Assembly: GCA_021804345.1 (NCBI GenBank)
Contig: JAJZHV010000030.1
Location: forward strand, 1 to 9,622
Length of the DNA: 9,622 nucleotides
Direction of reading: 5' to 3'
Source: Pseudomonadota bacterium
GTDB taxonomy: Bacteria > Pseudomonadota > Gammaproteobacteria > Burkholderiales > Ferrovaceae
The position numbers were made by a program, and so were the translations under genes. Below the pieces are notes generated by a model. That model was not told the origin of the DNA. It saw only the letters and a list, made by a program, of their open reading frames with translations, and made no database searches. This document shows positions 1 to 9,048 of the stretch, piece by piece (within the stretch, counting starts at the first letter, position 1; every line of letters starts with the position of its first letter).

Positions 1-834
1 AGACGGCAAAAAAGGGTCATCCCGCGCCATCAACACCAGGGTTGGCAAGGCAATACTCTTGAGCCACGGTTTGCTGCTGGAACGAAACCAATAATCCTCG
101 GCATCTCGAAATCCATGCAGGGGGGCAATGCAATGATGGTCAAAATCACGCATGGAGCGTGCTGCCATGATGGGTGTCAAATCCAGCAATCCCGGATATT
201 GAAGCGCCTTTTGTTGCGCCTTGCGTTTGAGAGAGAACAAAAAATATTGCGTATACAACTGATTGAAGCCGCGGCTCAAATTAAGAGCCACTTGTTGCAA
301 GTCGATTGGCGGCGCAACGGCAACGGCTCCCGCCAGCAAGACAGTGGCTTGCTGGGCCTGTTCTCCTAGCCATTTCAACAGCATGTTTGCTCCCAGAGAC
401 ACGCCTACGGCAAAGCGCGCCGAGAACGGAAACTCCCGTTGCACGGTACGCAAAATCCATTGAATCTCCGAGCTGTCTCCCGCATGATACAGTCGCGGTC
501 GATGATTCAATTCTCCACTGCAACTCCTGAAATTCGGGGCCAATACATTCCAGCCCAGCGCTGCAGCCGCGTTAGCCAAGGCACGCACGTAGCGCGATGC
601 ACTACTGCCCTCCAGACCGTGAAAGATCACCAATACCGGTGCCTCGGCGCGTTGATCTAGGCGATCCACATGAATGAAATCCTGGTCAGGAGTGCTCCAG
701 CGTTGGCGCACCCAGGAGGGAATATACACTGGCGCCCAGAGGGATCCATAGATGGTCTGTGCATGGGCGCCACGAAGCCAGAAGGGCGGCTTGAAGGGGG
801 GTTCAAAAGGATCGGGCGGGGCCTCAGAAGCCAT
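1..834 (-). CDS. yheT: YheT-family alpha/beta hydrolase, 3'-truncated by the window edge
   Basis: The frame is open from the ATG at 834 to the window edge and gives 278 residues; members of this family are usually about 320-340 residues, so the C-terminal end, expected to carry the catalytic histidine, is missing. Near the N-terminus is FWLRGAHAQTIYGS (residues 18-31), the typical opening of the YheT/UPF0017 family. HGLEGSS at 72-78 is the oxyanion-loop region, GVSLGAN at 144-150 contains the probable nucleophile Ser146 in a G-x-S-x-G elbow, and ARDDPF at 269-274 supplies the probable acidic residue. The family consists of cytosolic serine-hydrolase-fold proteins whose natural substrate is poorly defined, so only hydrolase activity is claimed. 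An AGGA sits just upstream of the ATG. The gene is divergent from alr, and the two share a short regulatory gap containing an inverted repeat. Family assignment is secure; substrate is unknown. Confidence 0.9.
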   Translation of the reverse strand, partial: MASEAPPDPFEPPFKPPFWLRGAHAQTIYGSLWAPVYIPSWVRQRWSTPDQDFIHVDRLDQRAEAPVLVIFHGLEGSSASRYVRALANAAAALGWNVLAPNFRSCSGELNHRPRLYHAGDSSEIQWILRTVQREFPFSARFAVGVSLGANMLLKWLGEQAQQATVLLAGAVAVAPPIDLQQVALNLSRGFNQLYTQYFLFSLKRKAQQKALQYPGLLDLTPIMAARSMRDFDHHCIAPLHGFRDAEDYWFRSSSKPWLKSIALPTLVLMARDDPFLPS

Positions 835-837
835 GGT

Positions 838-867
838 TCCTGTCACGATGGCAATGAATTGACAGGA
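838..867. repeat. Inverted repeat TCCTGTCA / TGACAGGA between yheT and alr
   Basis: Perfect 8-bp arms lie at 838-845 and 860-867, separated by 14 bp, so the arm centres are 22 bp apart, about two helical turns. The repeat begins three bases upstream of the yheT start codon and lies upstream of the probable alr -10 element. It could be an operator for a dimeric regulator acting on one or both genes, or a hairpin in the yheT leader that would sequester its AGGA ribosome-binding site (the AGGA is part of the arm on the minus strand). Nothing in the window identifies a regulator, and a chance repeat is possible. Confidence 0.45.
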
Positions 868-894
868 GCATAACATGGGTTGCCAGACTTGCTT

Positions 895-900
895 TACAAT
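895..900 (+). promoter_or_regulatory. Probable -10 element (TACAAT) for the alr-ispF operon
   Basis: TACAAT matches the sigma-70 -10 consensus at five of six positions. It would start transcription near 907, about 23 nt before the alr ATG. I see no good -35 hexamer at 16-18 bp; TTGACA at 859-864 is 30 bp upstream and therefore too far away. The call rests on the -10 match and its position only. Confidence 0.35.
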
Positions 901-929
901 GCCAAGACTGCCTTCTTTGCTTGGCACTC

Positions 930-2036
930 ATGACACGCCCCACTGCCCTCACCATCGATCTGGACCATTTGCGGCACAATTTCAAGCTGGCACAAATACT
1001 CCATGGCGAGCGGGTGCTGGCTGTCGTCAAGGCGAATGCCTATGGCCACCAGGCCATCTCCTGCGCCCGGGCCTTGGATAACCTGGCCGACGGATTCGCC
1101 GTGGCCACCCTGGAGGAGGCCCTGCAATTGCGGGGCGCCTGCCTTCGACAGCCGATTGTGCTGTTGGAAGGCCTCTTTGAAGCGGCGGAACTAGCCGAAG
1201 CCGTGGCGCAAGACTTGACCCCGGTATTCCACACGCCACAGCAACTGGAATGGCTGGCATCAGCCCCCCAGGGGGCGTTCGATTCGCTATGGATCAAAGT
1301 GGATACCGGGATGCACCGTCTTGGATTCGCACCGCAGGAAATACCCCAACTGGCAGAACGACTTTCACGTCAAAGGGGGATTTGCCATCTAACGCTCATG
1401 ACCCACTTTGCCCACGCGGATGGCCAACAACCACAGGCGCTGGATGAACCCATGCAACGCTTGCACCAGACCTTGCAATCCCTGCGCGCCCTACCCGGAT
1501 TACAGGTGCACACCAGCCTGTGCAATTCTGGCGCCATTCTGGGTTATCCCGCAGTCCGGGGGGACTGGGGCCGCCCCGGACTGATGTTGTATGGTGTTGA
1601 TCCTGCAGCGCCCACGATGGCCAATCGACAGCCGCTGCAACCGGTGATGAGGCTCACCTCCCGCATCACCGCCATAAACCGGGTTCCCCCCGGCGCATCC
1701 GTCGGGTATGGCGCCCTGTTCACGGCCACTCGCCCCACCCGCGCCGGCATCGTTCCCTGTGGATATGCGGACGGATATCCTCGCAGTGCCCAACAGGGCA
1801 CCCCCGTTTTGGTGGGTGAGGTGCGAGTACCGCTCATCGGTCGGGTTTCGATGGATATGCTCAGCGTGGATTTGACTGATCACCCACAGTTGGGACTGGG
1901 CTCGCCGGTTGAATTATGGGGCACACGTCTTCCTGTGGCGGAGGTGGCGCACTGCGCCCAGACCATCGCCTACGAATTGCTCTGTCATGTCCGTCGCGCC
2001 CCGGTGCACTACCGTGGTGCGCATGATCTGGAATAA
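930..2036 (+). CDS. alr: Alanine racemase (PLP-dependent)
   Basis: Interconverts L- and D-alanine in the cytosol, supplying D-alanine for peptidoglycan. Counting from the ATG at 930 the protein is 368 residues, normal for the family. Lys34 in [10 protein letters not shown] is the PLP-binding lysine. [13 protein letters not shown] (121-133) holds the lysine that is carbamylated in some homologues and a conserved arginine. Tyr260 in SVGYGAL is the second catalytic base, and GYADGYPR (278-285) and GRVSMDM (304-310) are conserved C-domain motifs. A TTG at 921 would add three residues; neither start has a clear Shine-Dalgarno sequence, and ATG is preferred. The residue after KANAYGH is Gln, where Gly is common. 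ispF follows 14 bp downstream and its ribosome-binding site overlaps the alr stop, so the two are almost certainly cotranscribed. Confidence 0.97.
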   Translation: MTRPTALTIDLDHLRHNFKLAQILHGERVLAVVKANAYGHQAISCARALDNLADGFAVATLEEALQLRGACLRQPIVLLEGLFEAAELAEAVAQDLTPVFHTPQQLEWLASAPQGAFDSLWIKVDTGMHRLGFAPQEIPQLAERLSRQRGICHLTLMTHFAHADGQQPQALDEPMQRLHQTLQSLRALPGLQVHTSLCNSGAILGYPAVRGDWGRPGLMLYGVDPAAPTMANRQPLQPVMRLTSRITAINRVPPGASVGYGALFTATRPTRAGIVPCGYADGYPRSAQQGTPVLVGEVRVPLIGRVSMDMLSVDLTDHPQLGLGSPVELWGTRLPVAEVAHCAQTIAYELLCHVRRAPVHYRGAHDLE

Positions 2037-2043
2037 GGAGGAA
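2035..2043 (+). promoter_or_regulatory. Strong ispF ribosome-binding site overlapping the alr stop codon
   Basis: AAGGAGGAA starts within the alr TAA stop and sits 7 nt before the ispF ATG. It is the strongest Shine-Dalgarno sequence in the window. It fixes the ispF start and suggests that ispF is translated efficiently from the alr transcript, whereas alr itself has no visible site. Confidence 0.8.
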
Positions 2044-2050
2044 TCACCCC

Positions 2051-2524
2051 ATGCGTATTGGACAGGGATTTGATGTGCATGCCTTGGTCCCGGGCAGGCC
2101 TTTGATCATCGGTGGCGTGCATATTCCCTTTGAGCGCGGTTTGCAGGGACACTCGGATGCCGATGTGCTGATTCATGCTCTGTGTGACGCATTGCTGGGG
2201 GCCGCCGCCTTGGGGGACATCGGCCAGCATTTTCCGGATAGCGATGTGCGCTATGCAAACATCGATAGCCGGGTGTTGCTACGGGCCGTGCGGGACAAGG
2301 TTCAGGCTGCCGGTTATGTGCTCTGCAACCTAGACGCAACCATCATTGCCCAAGCGCCGCGCATGGCCCCTCATCTTTCCAGCATGATCCAGCTGCTCAG
2401 CGCAGATTTGAACGTGACCAGCGATTGCCTCAATCTGAAAGCCACCACGACAGAGCATCTGGGTTTTACCGGGCGCGGCGAAGGCATTGCGGCCCTAGCC
2501 GTCTGTTTACTGGTCAGGGCATGA
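2051..2524 (+). CDS. ispF: 2-C-methyl-D-erythritol 2,4-cyclodiphosphate synthase
   Basis: Fifth enzyme of the MEP isoprenoid pathway: converts CDP-methylerythritol 2-phosphate into methylerythritol cyclodiphosphate with release of CMP. At 157 residues it is full length. Metal ligands Asp8 and His10 are in GQGFDVHAL and His42 is in [17 protein letters not shown] lies at 33-38, and [16 protein letters not shown] (131-146) contains the conserved threonines and Glu135 that contact the CDP moiety and metal. The known enzyme is a homotrimer. It follows alr in a two-gene operon. In many proteobacteria ispF is directly next to ispD or fused to it; here ispD lies about 2.4 kb away on the opposite strand with two unrelated genes between. 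The 3' end is convergent with the mutase gene, 13 bp away. Confidence 0.98.
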   Translation: MRIGQGFDVHALVPGRPLIIGGVHIPFERGLQGHSDADVLIHALCDALLGAAALGDIGQHFPDSDVRYANIDSRVLLRAVRDKVQAAGYVLCNLDATIIAQAPRMAPHLSSMIQLLSADLNVTSDCLNLKATTTEHLGFTGRGEGIAALAVCLLVRA

Positions 2525-2529
2525 GCTTC

Positions 2530-2550
2530 TTTGCCGCTTAATACGGCAAA
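2530..2550. other. Hairpin at the convergent ispF / mutase junction, possible bidirectional terminator
   Basis: Perfect 7-bp arms TTTGCCG (2530-2536) and CGGCAAA (2544-2550) flank a 7-nt loop that contains the mutase stop codon. It lies six bases after the ispF stop. Neither strand has a U-tract after the stem, so it is at best a weak or factor-assisted terminator, or a 3'-end stabilising hairpin serving both convergent transcripts. Confidence 0.4.
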
Positions 2551-3911
2551 TGCGCGTCGGGTTTGAGCTTCAGGATTTCGCGCTTAAAGTCTTGCTGGAT
2601 GCGCTCCAGGGCGCGCGCCTCATCGGCTTCAAACCGCAGCACGATCACCGGTGTGGTATTGCTGGAGCGAGCCAGACCAAAGCCATCGGGGTACTCCACC
2701 CGAACCCCATCTAACGTCAGAATGTCCTGAGCCCCCGGAAAGTGGCCCTTTTTTTGGAGTTGATCGATGATGGAAAAATTCTCTCCCTCCTCCAGGTGAA
2801 TGTGTAATTCGGGGGTTGTCAGGGAATCGGGCAAGGTGTCTAGGGGCCTGCTGACATCATCCACACGACTCAGAATTTCCAGCAAACGGGCCCCTGCATA
2901 CAGTCCGTCGTCAAACCCATACCAGCGTTCCTTGAAAAAAACATGACCACTCATCTCGCCGGCCAGCAAGGCGCCCGTCTCTTTCATTTTGGCCTTGATC
3001 AGGGAATGCCCGGTTTTCCAGATGGTCGGCTTGCCCCCCCGTTGACGCACCCAATCAAACAGATTACGGGTGCATTTCACGTCAAAGATGATCTCGGCGC
3101 CGGGATGTCGGGACAACACATCGGCTGCAAACAACATGAGTTGACGATCGGGATAGATCACTTGACCCTGACGGGTGACCACACCCAAACGGTCCCCATC
3201 GCCATCAAAGGCCAGACCGATTTCGCTTTCTCCCTGAGCCAGGGCCGCCTGCAAATCGCGCAGGTTTTCTGGCTGGGAAGGGTCGGGATGATGATTCGGG
3301 AAAGACCCGTCCACATCGCAAAACATTTCCACCACGGTACAACCCAAGCGGCGGTAGAGTTCGGGCGCAAAACGTCCGGGAATGCCATTGCCACAATCCA
3401 CCGTAATCCGTAATGGGCGCGCCAGCTGGACGTCGGAGGTGATCCGTTGCAAATAGCTTTCAGCCACATCATCCTGACGATACTGTCCCGAACCCTGCGT
3501 CAGCTGTCCGGACAGGATTCGTTGATGCAGGGCAAGAATCGCTTCGCCCGACAGGGTATCCCCACCTAACATCATTTTCAGACCGTTGTACTCGGGGGGA
3601 TTATGCGATCCGGTGATCATGACTCCAGAGGAGCGGGCAAACTGCTGGGCGGCAAAATACAGCATGGGCGTGGCCACCATCCCCACATCCACCACATGAA
3701 CACCACTGGCCTGAATGCCCCGCGCCAAGGCCGCGCTGAACACCGGGCCCGAAAGCCGGCCATCGCGGCCAATGGCAATGGTATCCAACCCGCGAGATCG
3801 TGCCTCTGAGCCAATGGCCTGGCCGATCAGTTCAACCCCGGCGGGGATGAGCGTGCGATCAACGATGCCACGAATGTCGTAAGCCTTGAAAATTTCACGT
3901 GCAGGAATCAT
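2538..3911 (-). CDS. Phosphomannomutase/phosphoglucomutase (AlgC type)
   Basis: Alpha-D-phosphohexomutase that interconverts hexose 6- and 1-phosphates, feeding GDP-mannose and UDP-glucose for surface polysaccharides and LPS. At 457 residues it matches AlgC-type bifunctional enzymes (about 460). It starts with the family signature IFKAYDIRG (7-15). The phosphoserine loop ITGSHNPPEYNG (99-110) has active-site Ser102. The Mg2+ loop is DGDGDR (236-241), the sugar-recognition loop GEMSGH (318-323), and the C-terminal phosphate-binding loop RSSNTTP (415-421). All four active-site loops are intact. An AAGGAG six bases upstream fixes the ATG at 3911. Whether it prefers mannose or glucose cannot be read from the sequence, so I give no symbol (algC, manB and pmm are all in use). 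A terminator-like hairpin lies just before its ribosome-binding site, so it may be partly uncoupled from the gene upstream. Confidence 0.95.
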   Translation of the reverse strand: MIPAREIFKAYDIRGIVDRTLIPAGVELIGQAIGSEARSRGLDTIAIGRDGRLSGPVFSAALARGIQASGVHVVDVGMVATPMLYFAAQQFARSSGVMITGSHNPPEYNGLKMMLGGDTLSGEAILALHQRILSGQLTQGSGQYRQDDVAESYLQRITSDVQLARPLRITVDCGNGIPGRFAPELYRRLGCTVVEMFCDVDGSFPNHHPDPSQPENLRDLQAALAQGESEIGLAFDGDGDRLGVVTRQGQVIYPDRQLMLFAADVLSRHPGAEIIFDVKCTRNLFDWVRQRGGKPTIWKTGHSLIKAKMKETGALLAGEMSGHVFFKERWYGFDDGLYAGARLLEILSRVDDVSRPLDTLPDSLTTPELHIHLEEGENFSIIDQLQKKGHFPGAQDILTLDGVRVEYPDGFGLARSSNTTPVIVLRFEADEARALERIQQDFKREILKLKPDAHLPY

Positions 3912-3931
3912 GCGATACTCCTTGAGAAAAC

Positions 3932-3973
3932 AAACCGGCCCAATAAGGGCGCAGCGCTCGTCAGGCCGGGTTT
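3932..3973 (-). terminator. Probable Rho-independent terminator after the outer-membrane protein gene
   Basis: On the minus strand AAACCCGGCC pairs with GGCCGGTTT (one bulged C) across a 23-nt loop, followed by GTTTTC. A smaller alternative hairpin, GCCC-TTATT-GGGC, sits inside it and is followed by CGGTTTGTTTTC. It begins 13 bases after the stop codon of the outer-membrane gene. The structure ends only about eight bases before the AAGGAG of the mutase gene, which is unusually close. It could terminate the upstream transcript or act as a partial read-through attenuator. No clear separate promoter for the mutase is visible in the 75-bp gap. Confidence 0.5.
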
Positions 3974-3986
3974 GCGGCGCATCTGA

Positions 3987-4769
3987 TCAGAATACACTGG
4001 AGACCCGAAACACAAAGACATGGGCCGGGGCTCCGTTATTGAGCCCGTAGAGCAGCGCAGTGCTATATTCTAGGCTCTGGGTATGTCCCAGATGATATTC
4101 CCCAGAAAAACCGGGCCCCAGCTGATTGGAATTATCCGCCGGACGATAGTAAGCCTCGAAACCGGGAACGAAGGCATCGTTGACGATATAGCCCGCCGTG
4201 TAGGTGGCGCGAAAATCAAATTTTCCCACCAGATCGACCCCCACCGTTTTTTGCCAGATCAAATTCATGCGCTGTTGGGTCGATTCCGTTTCGCGCTGTA
4301 TCATGGGGCCAATCTCTACGGCATTGGAATAGATGCTGGCGTTATAGCGCGCATAGTTTGCCATAAAGCCCAGGTCTGCTCCGTATTCCTCCTGGCTTCC
4401 CACATTGAAAAAATTTTCCCATTCTACACCGCCCAAATGCGTTCCCAGAGCGGGAGCATAGTTGTAGGGCCCAGAGTAAATCTCGGTTTTCCACCAGGCC
4501 GTCGGCGAGTAGGCCAGCGCACCCCCAAACACCCCGCTTCGATCGATGGCCGCATTGGCGTCACGCGTATTGAACCCGCGTAACTCCACCTCGGTTTGAC
4601 CCTGGGTGATTTTTGGTGAGTAAATGATGTAGTCATCTCCCGGTCCCGTGGGGCCTGCAGCATTCACGGCAGTGCTCGACAGCAGGCCAGCGCAGGCCAC
4701 AAGAGGGAAAAACGTCGCGGGGCCTCGGCAAACAGAGCGCAAGACAGTGCTTGAGGATGAGTCGTTCAT
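3987..4769 (-). CDS. Uncharacterised exported protein, probable outer-membrane beta-barrel
   Basis: I do not recognise a named family. The 260-residue product starts with a plausible Sec signal peptide: a Ser/Arg-containing N-region, a hydrophobic stretch at about 17-34 and a likely cleavage near AVNA-A (37/38). The mature part (about 223 residues) is rich in Gly, Tyr, Phe, Asn and Trp, with short alternating polar/hydrophobic segments such as TEVELRGF and WKTEIYS. It ends in FVFRVSSVF, whose terminal Phe is the usual signal for insertion of outer-membrane beta-barrels. The size would suit an 8-10-stranded barrel. There are no cysteines in the mature part and no obvious enzyme motif. A good AGAGGAA lies upstream of the ATG at 4769. 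It sits between ispD and the mutase gene on the same strand but is flanked by structured gaps on both sides, suggesting its own transcript. Location is inferred; function is unknown. Confidence 0.8.
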   Translation of the reverse strand: MNDSSSSTVLRSVCRGPATFFPLVACAGLLSSTAVNAAGPTGPGDDYIIYSPKITQGQTEVELRGFNTRDANAAIDRSGVFGGALAYSPTAWWKTEIYSGPYNYAPALGTHLGGVEWENFFNVGSQEEYGADLGFMANYARYNASIYSNAVEIGPMIQRETESTQQRMNLIWQKTVGVDLVGKFDFRATYTAGYIVNDAFVPGFEAYYRPADNSNQLGPGFSGEYHLGHTQSLEYSTALLYGLNNGAPAHVFVFRVSSVF

Positions 4770-4805
4770 AGGGTTCCTCTGTAATCAGTTAGGTGAAGGA
4801 TGAAA

Positions 4806-4819
4806 CTGAACCTGTTCAG
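4806..4819. repeat. Short palindrome CTGAAC-ct-GTTCAG in the outer-membrane gene leader
   Basis: Perfect 6-bp arms with a 2-bp centre, 36 bp upstream of the start codon of the outer-membrane gene. It could bind a dimeric regulator. A 2-nt centre is too tight for a full RNA hairpin, so the outer pairs only would form in RNA. The half-sites GAAC/GTTC recall LexA boxes, but the spacing is wrong for the known types. Confidence 0.3.
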
Positions 4820-4847
4820 ACCATACCCCGGCGGGCGGCTCTGAATG

Positions 4848-4869
4848 AAGACGGGATGGATCCCGTTTT
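4848..4869 (+). terminator. Terminator-like hairpin with T-run on the plus strand
   Basis: The core ACGGGA-tgga-TCCCGT (4851-4866) is a perfect 6-bp stem with a 4-nt loop. It extends by a G-T wobble and two A-T pairs into TTTTATGTTTATG, the shape of an intrinsic terminator reading on the plus strand. No annotated plus-strand gene ends nearby; the closest upstream one is ispF, more than 2 kb away. On the minus strand the same stem lacks a U-tract. It may end an unannotated small or antisense transcript, protect ispD from antisense transcription, or simply be a leader hairpin of the outer-membrane gene. Confidence 0.35.
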
Positions 4870-4883
4870 ATGTTTATGATTCC

Positions 4884-4912
4884 ATTCTTATTTGAACGGC
4901 GTCATTCGTCAA
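4884..4912 (-). promoter_or_regulatory. Possible sigma-70 promoter for the outer-membrane protein gene
   Basis: On the minus strand TTGACG (4912-4907, five of six matches to the -35 consensus) is followed after 17 bp by AAGAAT (4889-4884, four of six to the -10). The -35 overlaps the ispD stop codon. Transcription would begin near 4877, giving a leader of about 108 nt. The match is moderate and no other promoter is evident. Confidence 0.4.
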
Positions 4913-5622
4913 GTGACGTTTTTTGCCGCGGCAATCACCTCCCGCTGCAACAACCAGAGGGCCAACAGCTGGTCTGCAGGGTAGGTCACCTTGATATTGG
5001 TCGTTTCGCCCATCACCAACAAGGGCTGTAGCCCCATGGCCTCGATGGCGGACGCCTCGTCCGTGACCTGCTCGATGTGCGCCACCCGATGCAAGGCATC
5101 GGAGAGCAGTTGCAGGGGAAACATCTGGGGCGTCTGGGCGGCCCATACGCCAGCCCGGTCTACCGTGGCCAGAACCCGCTGCGTCTGCTGCTGTCGCTTG
5201 AGCGTATCGGCCACGGGAATGGCCAGCAATCCGCCCACAGGATCATCCCACAGCGTGTCGAGTAGACGTGCCAACGCAGCGGCAGACACACAGGGCCGGG
5301 CCGCATCATGCACCAAAACCCAGGTGTCGGGTGGATATCTTTGGCGCAGATGCCCCACGGCATTACGCACGGTTTCGCCGCGCGTTGCCCCAGCGCCAAG
5401 GCAAGGCTGGACACGACCTTGCCATGCCGACCAGGGGAGGAGATTCTGGTGTTCCGGGGCTAACACGACATGGATGCTGCCGATTCGGGGCTCCTGCAAC
5501 AGGGCGCGCAGCGTATGCACCAGAAGCATATCCTGCCCAAGCAGGGTAAACTGTTTGGGCAAGGCCGATCCGAAACGTGATCCCGAGCCCGCGGCAGGCA
5601 GAATGGCAACACATGTAGGCAT
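4909..5622 (-). CDS. ispD: 2-C-methyl-D-erythritol 4-phosphate cytidylyltransferase
   Basis: Third enzyme of the MEP pathway: joins CTP and methylerythritol 4-phosphate to give CDP-methylerythritol plus pyrophosphate. The 237 residues are full length. The N-terminal CTP-binding loop LPAAGSGSRFG (8-18) has Arg16, and LPKQF (21-25) has Lys23. Further motifs are GATRGETVRNA (78-88), VHDAARP (104-110), VADTLK (137-142), TPQMF (164-168), VTDEAS (186-191) and TTNIKVTYPAD (207-217) with the substrate-binding Lys211. An AAGG six bases before the ATG at 5622 supports the start. Its pathway partner ispF lies on the other strand about 2.4 kb away. It is divergent from mltF with only 29 bp between start codons, so its promoter must overlap the 5' end of mltF; a TGG-TAACAT extended -10-like sequence on the minus strand lies over the mltF start codon at 5652-5660. 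Confidence 0.97.
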   Translation of the reverse strand: MPTCVAILPAAGSGSRFGSALPKQFTLLGQDMLLVHTLRALLQEPRIGSIHVVLAPEHQNLLPWSAWQGRVQPCLGAGATRGETVRNAVGHLRQRYPPDTWVLVHDAARPCVSAAALARLLDTLWDDPVGGLLAIPVADTLKRQQQTQRVLATVDRAGVWAAQTPQMFPLQLLSDALHRVAHIEQVTDEASAIEAMGLQPLLVMGETTNIKVTYPADQLLALWLLQREVIAAAKNVT

Positions 5623-5651
5623 GATGAACCTTCACTGAGCTAACCGGGGAA

Positions 5652-8416
<2,765 letters not shown>

Positions 8417-8438
8417 TCACATCTCCTGAGGGCCGTTT

Positions 8439-9041
8439 TCAGACACTGGGTCGACGCTCCACGAGCGCTTGCGCCAAAGTGCCGCTATCCACATATTCCA
8501 GTTCTCCGCCCACGGGCAAGCCGCGTGCAATTCGCGTCAGGGTCAAACCACGCGGGCGTAGCAGTTCGGTAATGGCATGCGCCGTCGCTTCTCCTTCGGC
8601 CGTAAAATTTGTCGCCAAAATGACCTCCTGAGTCAGTCCATCACAGGCGCGGCGGAGCAATTTTTCCAGATGGATTTCTTGGGGGCCGATTCCATCCAGC
8701 GGCGAAAGCCGCCCCATCAGTACAAAATAACGTCCCTGATAGGAACGGGTCTGCTCCATCATCAACAAATCGGCCGGGGTTTCCAGCACACAGAGCAAGC
8801 GCCCATCCCGTTGATCGGTAGCGCATAAATCACAGAGCGTGTTTTCGGTGAAATTGTTGCACTGGGCACAATGCTGCACCCCCTCCAGGGCAGCGGCTAG
8901 GGTTTGCGCCAGCAACTGTGCGCCGGCCCGATCGCGCTGCAACAGATGATAGGCCATGCGCTGTGCCGATCGGGGCCCAACCCCGGGCAGGCAACGCAGG
9001 GCATCGATGAAGCGGTGTAGGCGGTCGGTATGGGGGGGCAT
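8439..9041 (-). CDS. recR: Recombination mediator protein RecR
   Basis: Works with RecO and RecF to load RecA onto single-stranded DNA gaps. The 200-residue protein starts at the ATG at 9041 ([20 protein letters not shown]). A helix-hairpin-helix is at [17 protein letters not shown] (18-34). A four-cysteine zinc motif follows (Cys58, Cys61, Cys70, Cys73). The Toprim domain covers about 81-175 with LETPAD (86-91), and the C-terminal Walker-B-like [16 protein letters not shown] is at 178-193. An upstream ATG in the same frame at 9128 would add 29 residues that do not resemble RecR and would overlap ybaB, so it is rejected. The start has no clear Shine-Dalgarno and lies 7 bp after the ybaB stop, which suggests translational coupling. 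Codons 2-4 contain a run of seven C. Confidence 0.97.
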   Translation of the reverse strand: MPPHTDRLHRFIDALRCLPGVGPRSAQRMAYHLLQRDRAGAQLLAQTLAAALEGVQHCAQCNNFTENTLCDLCATDQRDGRLLCVLETPADLLMMEQTRSYQGRYFVLMGRLSPLDGIGPQEIHLEKLLRRACDGLTQEVILATNFTAEGEATAHAITELLRPRGLTLTRIARGLPVGGELEYVDSGTLAQALVERRPSV

Positions 9042-9048
9042 GAAGCGC

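Larger units (their letters stand above)
4770..4908. other. 139-bp structured gap between ispD and the outer-membrane gene
   Basis: This is the longest non-coding stretch in the window. On the minus strand it would hold the leader of the outer-membrane gene, about 108 nt long if the promoter at 4884-4912 is used. It contains an inverted repeat CTGAAC-ct-GTTCAG (4806-4819), a GC-rich patch near 4826-4838 and a tetraloop hairpin at 4848-4869. I see no open reading frame with a credible start and ribosome-binding site. Confidence 0.5.

Noticed and set aside
859..864. TTGACA as a -35 element for alr
   Set aside because: No -10 hexamer lies 16-18 bp downstream, and the only good -10 (895-900) is 30 bp away. 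The TTGACA is better explained as part of the inverted repeat.
2943..3413. 156-codon plus-strand open frame opposite the mutase
   Set aside because: Falls within the conserved mutase domains on the other strand; a shadow frame.
4083..4583. 166-codon plus-strand open frame opposite the outer-membrane gene
   Set aside because: The minus-strand frame has a signal peptide, a ribosome-binding site and a beta-barrel pattern; the plus-strand product has none of these.
4806..4819. LexA (SOS) box reading of CTGAAC-ct-GTTCAG
   Set aside because: The half-sites are 2 bp apart, which matches neither the CTG-N10-CAG type nor the GAAC-N4-GTTC type, and the gene downstream is not an SOS gene.
4991..5638. 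215-codon plus-strand open frame opposite ispD
   Set aside because: Antisense shadow of a gene with all IspD motifs; the product is Cys/Arg/Ser-rich with no recognisable domain and the frame has no good ribosome-binding site.
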